This document shows positions 60,701-64,000 of a stretch of 64,000 bases of DNA, piece by piece. This stretch comes from Pithys albifrons albifrons. Lineage: Eukaryota; Chordata; Aves; Passeriformes; Thamnophilidae. Below the pieces are notes generated by a model, which made no database searches, was not told the origin of the DNA, and saw only the letters and a list, made by a program, of their open reading frames with translations. The DNA is taken from the NCBI RefSeq assembly GCF_047495875.1, contig NC_092463.1, positions 14,131,224 through 14,195,223 of the forward strand, read 5' to 3'. A program made the position numbers and the translations under genes. Within the stretch, counting starts at the first letter, position 1, and every line of letters begins with the position of its first letter.

Positions 60701-63634
60701 CTGTGGAGGTGAACAGTTAATTCTTTCTAAACTCTCTTGTCCATAACCATTGCCTTTAATTCATCTTGTTTTGACATTTCTTTTTGGCTTTAGCATAAAA
60801 GTTGAAGTTATGCAGCACCTGAAGATCAATGGAAAATCTAAAGCAGTCTTAGCTTTACCACCTTCCCTCAGTCATTTCTCTATATACATTTCCCAGTTTT
60901 AAGTTTAAGAGCAGGTTTCTTCCTCTGAATTATGAACACCTGAAATAATAGCATTTTGGTCTGTGACTGGTGGCCCAGTTCTTGCTGAATGATGTCTCTC
61001 ATCCCATCCATTTCTATCTCTATGATTGAATAAATCAGATTATGGAGAAAATTAATCTGATACATGAAATTAAAATGCAGGAAACTGTGAAATCCAAACT
61101 TCTGTTCTACTTCTTAGATCTACCTTCAGGTGGCACTTCTGAAAATCAGAGAGTGGACACTGAATATATATGAAGGTTTGAGTCAGGCCCCAATCATTTT
61201 AGCTGCTGGAAAAACACCAGACTGCAGCCTCCTTTTGAATGTGAGCTAGTCTAGTACCATTCAATGTGAAGGATATTGACCATTGCAAAGGGATTTAGGA
61301 CCCAGTGAACACTTGTGCTGGTATTCAGTGGCAAGCAATCCCACAGACTCAGTGTGATTGTCATTCTGCTCTTAATCCAAGCATAAATGTTTGAACGACC
61401 TGACCATTAAATAACAGAGTAAATAGGTGCTGTGGGCTCAGCTTCTGAGCAGACTGCTGTTGTCATGAATCATCGTTCACTTCACTCTGTTCACCATCAG
61501 ACTGACATATTATGGAAGAGGATTGTGATGGTTGGGAACTGGGTGATCCAGCACAACTGCACAACTGCAGAATGGGATGGAGCATTGATGGAAACAGCAG
61601 GATCTACACCTTGTTCATGATCATACGCCGTCATATGTGCGAGATAGAGTTGCTAAGTAGATGAGAGACTTGCTTTTTACCTGTTTGACAACATAGCTGC
61701 ACACCAGCTTGCTCTGTCTGGAGCAGCTGGTCAAAGAACTAGAAAGCAGCTATAATGCCAGTCCAGAAGTACAAGGCTTCCCTGCTGCTGCTGGAGGGGG
61801 TTATGAGATTCATCTCTGTTTGGAGGAGCTGGATTCCCTCAACCATTCTGGCAAATCTGTCCATGACTCGCCTAGCACCAGTAGAGACATCCTCAGCTAT
61901 GCACCTTTCTTGTGTTTAGCACATTTGGGGGTTTTTTTAATTTTATTGCTTTCTTGATGAAAGCAAGGCAAATGAAACAAATATAAATAACCTCCAGTTT
62001 CTTTGAATACCTTTCTCCTTATCTAAACCTTTATCATAAAACTTTAAGATACCTCTATAGGGACTCAGCAGTTATCTCCCCTCATAGTTCATATACTAGT
62101 AACAGTTTGCTTGGATGACTTTAAATTAAAAACTTCTGTCTCAGATAAGTGAGGTTGTTTTGCACTTTTTTTCCTTGACTCTGCATTTCTATATTGCATT
62201 TTTACACAGAAGTGCTAAGCATTATTCTGTTGAACAGAGTACTTTCAGAAAGTCTACATGATGTTAATGCCTCCTAAATTCAAGCTAGACCTTGAAATTT
62301 TAATTCCTCTGTTCTTTCATCCTATAAATTATTTTAACTGGTGTTCTATCCAGTACTACTGCAGTCTTGAAGAGAGCAATGCTGCCTTCAAGCAAATGTT
62401 CTTCCAAAGTTTCCAATACCTAGCTGGTAAGAAGTTCACCAGAAGCAAGCCCAGTAATTTGGATGTGGCATGCTCGAGTTGTGTAAGGAGAACATGTTGC
62501 TGCCCACAATTCTGCTCATTATTCCGTGGCAATGGAGCTCCTTTCACTCTCTCTGTTTTTCACTCTCTCACTTGATCATTATTATAATGTAAAATATAAA
62601 TTGCTTAAAAAACAGTCAATAATTGTTAGTCTTGTATCAGCTTGTTTTGTTGTATATATATCTGTGCGTAAACCCTCCCCCCTCCCAAAATCAAGGAGAA
62701 TCTTCCCATGTCAAATCCAGCTGGACAGAAGCCTATGGAAGTACCGTTGGTGCTGCTGATTATTCAGCACAGCCCCAAAATAACTAATCACAGTATCAAG
62801 CCACACTGATGCATGATGTTCACTCACTGAGGTGAATATGATGGCTATATAGAGTAGTAGGTTCCCCATGTTGGATTTGCATTCCTGTGGGGATATTAAG
62901 ATTTGGAATTGCATTGAAAGTAATTCTGTAGCTCTCAAGGGCATATGTTTGAACTTGTATGGAAGATCTCATCTTTGCATTTTTCCAGTGATGAATGAAC
63001 ACAGTATAATGAAAATCACAATATTTTTTATTGGCAGCAGCTATATTGGCAAAATTTTATACTGCCAGCTCTCCCCATGAGGTAGCATGCATTCCATCCT
63101 CATTTGAATGTGGTAAAAATGTTATAGAGGTTAAAGCTTTCTCTTTTAATGGAAATTTTTTTACTATGTTTACTTTAATTAAGAGCCAAAGCTGAATGGC
63201 TCCTTGACAATGCCTTGAACTCTTTTTTTTTTTTTTTGTGCTGAAGATGATAGTTCAAGTTATCTATTCTGCACTTTAGATGAATAGATGAGAGAAAATG
63301 ATAATGTGCAAACTGCTGACATCACTAACTACTTCATTTCCAGGTTTCATTAACCTTTGTGTGCCAGCAGTCCAGGGAATGCACCTACAGGAGAGTGAAT
63401 CTCAGGCAGCTTTTCTTTTTTTGTCTTTTTATTTTTACTTTTTTTTTGTAAAAAAATTTGTACTTCGTATTATTATTAATGCAGTCAATAGCAATATATT
63501 TTGACTTTCTGCAAAAAGACCCGATGGCTAACACCTGAGGATGCCAGAGGACTGTACTGATGTTCATTCATTGACAGTAAGAGTATTAAACGTAGTATGT
63601 GGCTGGTTTTTATCATCTTTAAAAGTTGCATGTG
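57791..63634. other. Unique AT-rich DNA, no gene recognised
   Basis: No supported gene. The stretch 61430-61950 is GC-richer than its neighbours, with two plus frames (61432-61620 and 61709-61957). It could be a decayed retrocopy, but I recognise no protein. A run of 15 T lies at 63223-63237. Confidence 0.45.
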
Positions 63635-63724
63635 TGTCCTAGTTCAGCAGGAGGGACCAGCTAACCCTGTGTGGGGGTGATCAAAGCTGTGTATTCTACC
63701 CCCTCTATTCATTCCCCAAGGACA

Positions 63725-63807
63725 ATGGGCCATTAGCAGCAGCTGCCCAGGGAGCCATTATCACCTTCACACCCAGCCTGAGGGGGGCGGAGCTGCTAAT
63801 GGGCCAT
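63725..63807 (+). promoter_or_regulatory. U3 inverted repeat and GC box in second LTR
   Basis: Arms at 63725-63744 and 63791-63807 are near-perfect inverted copies around ATGGGCCATTAGCAG. A GGGGCGG Sp1-type site lies at 63784-63790, between them and next to the right arm. This matches the layout in the other copy, so it belongs to the family and is not a local accident. Confidence 0.5.
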
Positions 63808-63894
63808 CAACAGCTCAACACCCCCTGGCTCCCAGAGTCAATCACCCATTGTGTGAGTCCCCGCCCAGGGGGAGGAACTGAGTGCTCCCTGAGG

Positions 63895-63904
63895 GTACAT
63901 AAGT
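63895..63904 (+). promoter_or_regulatory. TATA-like element in second LTR
   Basis: GTACATAAGT, identical to the element in the other copy. A second GC box (CCCCGCCC, about 63860-63867) lies about 30 bases upstream, a normal core-promoter spacing. The transcription start would be expected some 25-30 bases downstream; activity is inferred. Confidence 0.45.
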
Positions 63905-64000
63905 GGTGGGTAAGAAGACCTCGGGAACCTTCTCGTCGGATCCAGAGCAGCAGCAGGACCTCGACAGCAGGAGATCACCGCTCTCGCCCAGACCACAGCC

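Larger units (their letters stand above)
63635..64000 (+). mobile_element. 5' part of a second LTR copy, plus orientation, cut by window edge
   Basis: Begins TGTCCTAGTTC and runs colinear with the sense strand of the LTR at 7595-8221 up to the end of the window (partner positions 8221 down to 7858). Counting by eye gives about 8 substitutions and 2 single-base indels over about 365 bases. Only U3 and the start of the downstream part are visible. Whether this is another solo LTR or the 5' LTR of a longer provirus lies beyond the window. If it is solo, the five bases atgtg before it (63630-63634) should recur after its 3' end. Confidence 0.92.

Overview
The window looks like vertebrate, most probably bird, non-coding DNA. 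The evidence is several 3' fragments of CR1 LINEs in the style typical of birds and other sauropsids, LTRs of the kind usual in avian endogenous retroviruses, an AT-rich and mostly CpG-poor background, and no Alu-, B1- or L1-like sequence. I could not identify an intact protein-coding gene, a convincing spliced exon chain or a functional RNA gene. All long reading frames are short (at most about 150 codons), start and stop without codon-like structure, and match no protein family I recognise. The one exception is a decayed retroviral gag-pro stretch near 39.3-40.3 kb. The window is therefore best read as intergenic or deep intronic DNA shaped by retroelements. The species cannot be fixed from it.

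Layout. 1-7.6 kb: unique DNA with a few low-complexity tracts. 7595-8221: complete solo LTR on the minus strand with a 5-bp target-site duplication. 9.55-11.8 kb: two CR1 fragments on the minus strand. 11.8-27.2 kb: unique AT-rich DNA with a perfect 18-bp palindrome at 25.6 kb. 27.2 kb: short plus-strand CR1 3' end. 27.3-36.6 kb: unique DNA with a 20-bp perfect palindrome and a full cAMP-response-element match near 32.5-32.75 kb. 36.6-41.9 kb: the densest accessory zone. It holds a 5S-rRNA-derived SINE-like element with a pentanucleotide tail, a TTTC array of roughly 250 bp, a possible tRNA-derived relic, a CR1 fragment, the gag-pro remnant and another CR1 fragment. 46.1 kb: a MIR-like fossil SINE. 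53.9 kb: probable solo LTR with a 6-bp duplication. 56.7-57.3 kb: diverged solo LTR with a 5-bp duplication. 57.4-57.8 kb: very old CR1-like remnant. 63635-64000: start of a second copy of the 7.6-kb LTR, in the opposite orientation, about 97% identical and cut by the window edge.

The most interesting points are the young inverted LTR pair, with a conserved hairpin and GC box in its promoter region; the 5S-derived SINE-like unit, with body hairpins and a CATCA tail; the ERVL-type gag-pro fossil; and several strict palindromes in otherwise unique DNA that may mark regulatory elements.
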